Assembly (NCBI GenBank): GCA_027604685.1
Contig: JADHYX010000199.1
Coordinates: 1-39,683, forward strand
Origin: Lobulomyces angularis
Taxonomy: Eukaryota > Chytridiomycota > Chytridiomycetes > Lobulomycetales > Lobulomycetaceae
Length of the DNA: 39,683 nt
Reading direction: 5' to 3'
Position 1 is the first letter of the stretch. Each line of letters begins with the position of its first letter. The notes under the pieces are model-generated. The model did not search any database. It was not told the origin of the DNA and saw nothing but the letters and a program-made list of their open reading frames with translations. Both the position numbers and the translations under genes were made by a program. Positions 39,534 through 39,683 of the stretch are shown piece by piece.

Positions 39534-39683
39534 AAAACTCATAACTACAATATAACTATCTACACTACCATTTTCAGTAAACCCCCCCTAGCCTATATAT
39601 ATTTCATAGATAATATATAGAGACACTAAAACAAATGAAAATGTAGTTAAAAAAAAATTTAATAAAAAAAAATAAAAAAAAAA

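Larger units (their letters stand above)
39043..39585. repeat. Imperfect long inverted repeat with 349-bp spacer
   Basis: The left arm 39070-39114 and right arm 39464-39512 are reverse complements at roughly 80% identity, sharing TAGATCAAGTT, AAGTCTT, TGAACAA and AAGGGTTT blocks. The match resumes outward (ACACTACC-type blocks near 39045-39068 and 39560-39585) after an insertion of about 35 nt in the right arm. Such a structure could be a MITE-like element, a decayed DNA transposon, or a source of hairpin RNA. I could not define target-site duplications. Confidence 0.6.

Noticed and set aside
39579..39592. Telomere-like CCCCCCCTA string
   Set aside because: Only one copy is present, with no tandem repetition, so it is not a telomere.

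Overview
The window is nuclear DNA from an AT-rich eukaryote with small, densely packed, intron-rich genes. Introns are about 36-100 nt, mostly GT...AG, and intergenic DNA is dominated by homopolymer A/T runs. TAA, TAG and TGA all end recognisable proteins, so the standard code applies. The gene set fits an early-diverging, zoosporic fungus or a close opisthokont relative. It includes fungal-style trehalose synthesis, Gfa1, Prp4 kinase, Alg7, Mpd1-like PDI and Sds3, together with genes rare in derived yeasts: a BLOC-1 subunit, a ZIP9-type zinc transporter and an enkurin-like ciliary protein. No species can be named from sequence reading alone. All exon models come from reading splice sites and checking phase by hand; there is no transcript evidence.

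Layout. 87-404 (-): small single-pass membrane protein with a PPxY motif. 1042-6701: three paralogous G-protein alpha subunits (+, -, -) that share intron positions and an unusual N-terminus without a myristoylation glycine. 7959-11203 (+): 17-exon trehalose-phosphate synthase fused to a phosphatase-type domain. 11373-12920 (-): enkurin-like N-terminus followed by ankyrin repeats. 13730-16536 (+): glutaminyl-tRNA synthetase. 16732-19269 (-): Gfa1 with 7-nt first and 5-nt last coding exons. 19673-22115 (-): Prp4 spliceosomal kinase. 22396-24216 (-, possibly starting at 24462): PP1 glycogen-targeting subunit with CBM21. 25176-26523 (-): PP2A activator PTPA. 26698-28252 (-): Alg7. 28519-30106 (+): ER PDI-like protein ending KDEL, divergent from Alg7. 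30364-31008 (-): BLOC-1 subunit 2. 31296-34120 (-): gamma-tubulin complex component 3, including a likely GC-AG intron. 34264-35889 (-): Sds3/SUDS3 Sin3-complex subunit. 36602-37081 (+): probable broken gene with PB1-like and UBA-like ends. 37261-38631 (-): ZIP9-like transporter with an 18-nt microexon. 39043-39585: long imperfect inverted repeat enclosing a possible 55-codon ORF.

Most genes are unrelated housekeeping functions. Possible functional groupings are the G-alpha cluster, the divergent ER pair ALG7/PDI, and the neighbouring phosphatase regulators (PP1 targeting subunit and PTPA). The most unusual content is the G-alpha trio: a shared N-terminal module, altered switch II and G5 box, diverged C-termini, and one paralog-specific intron.
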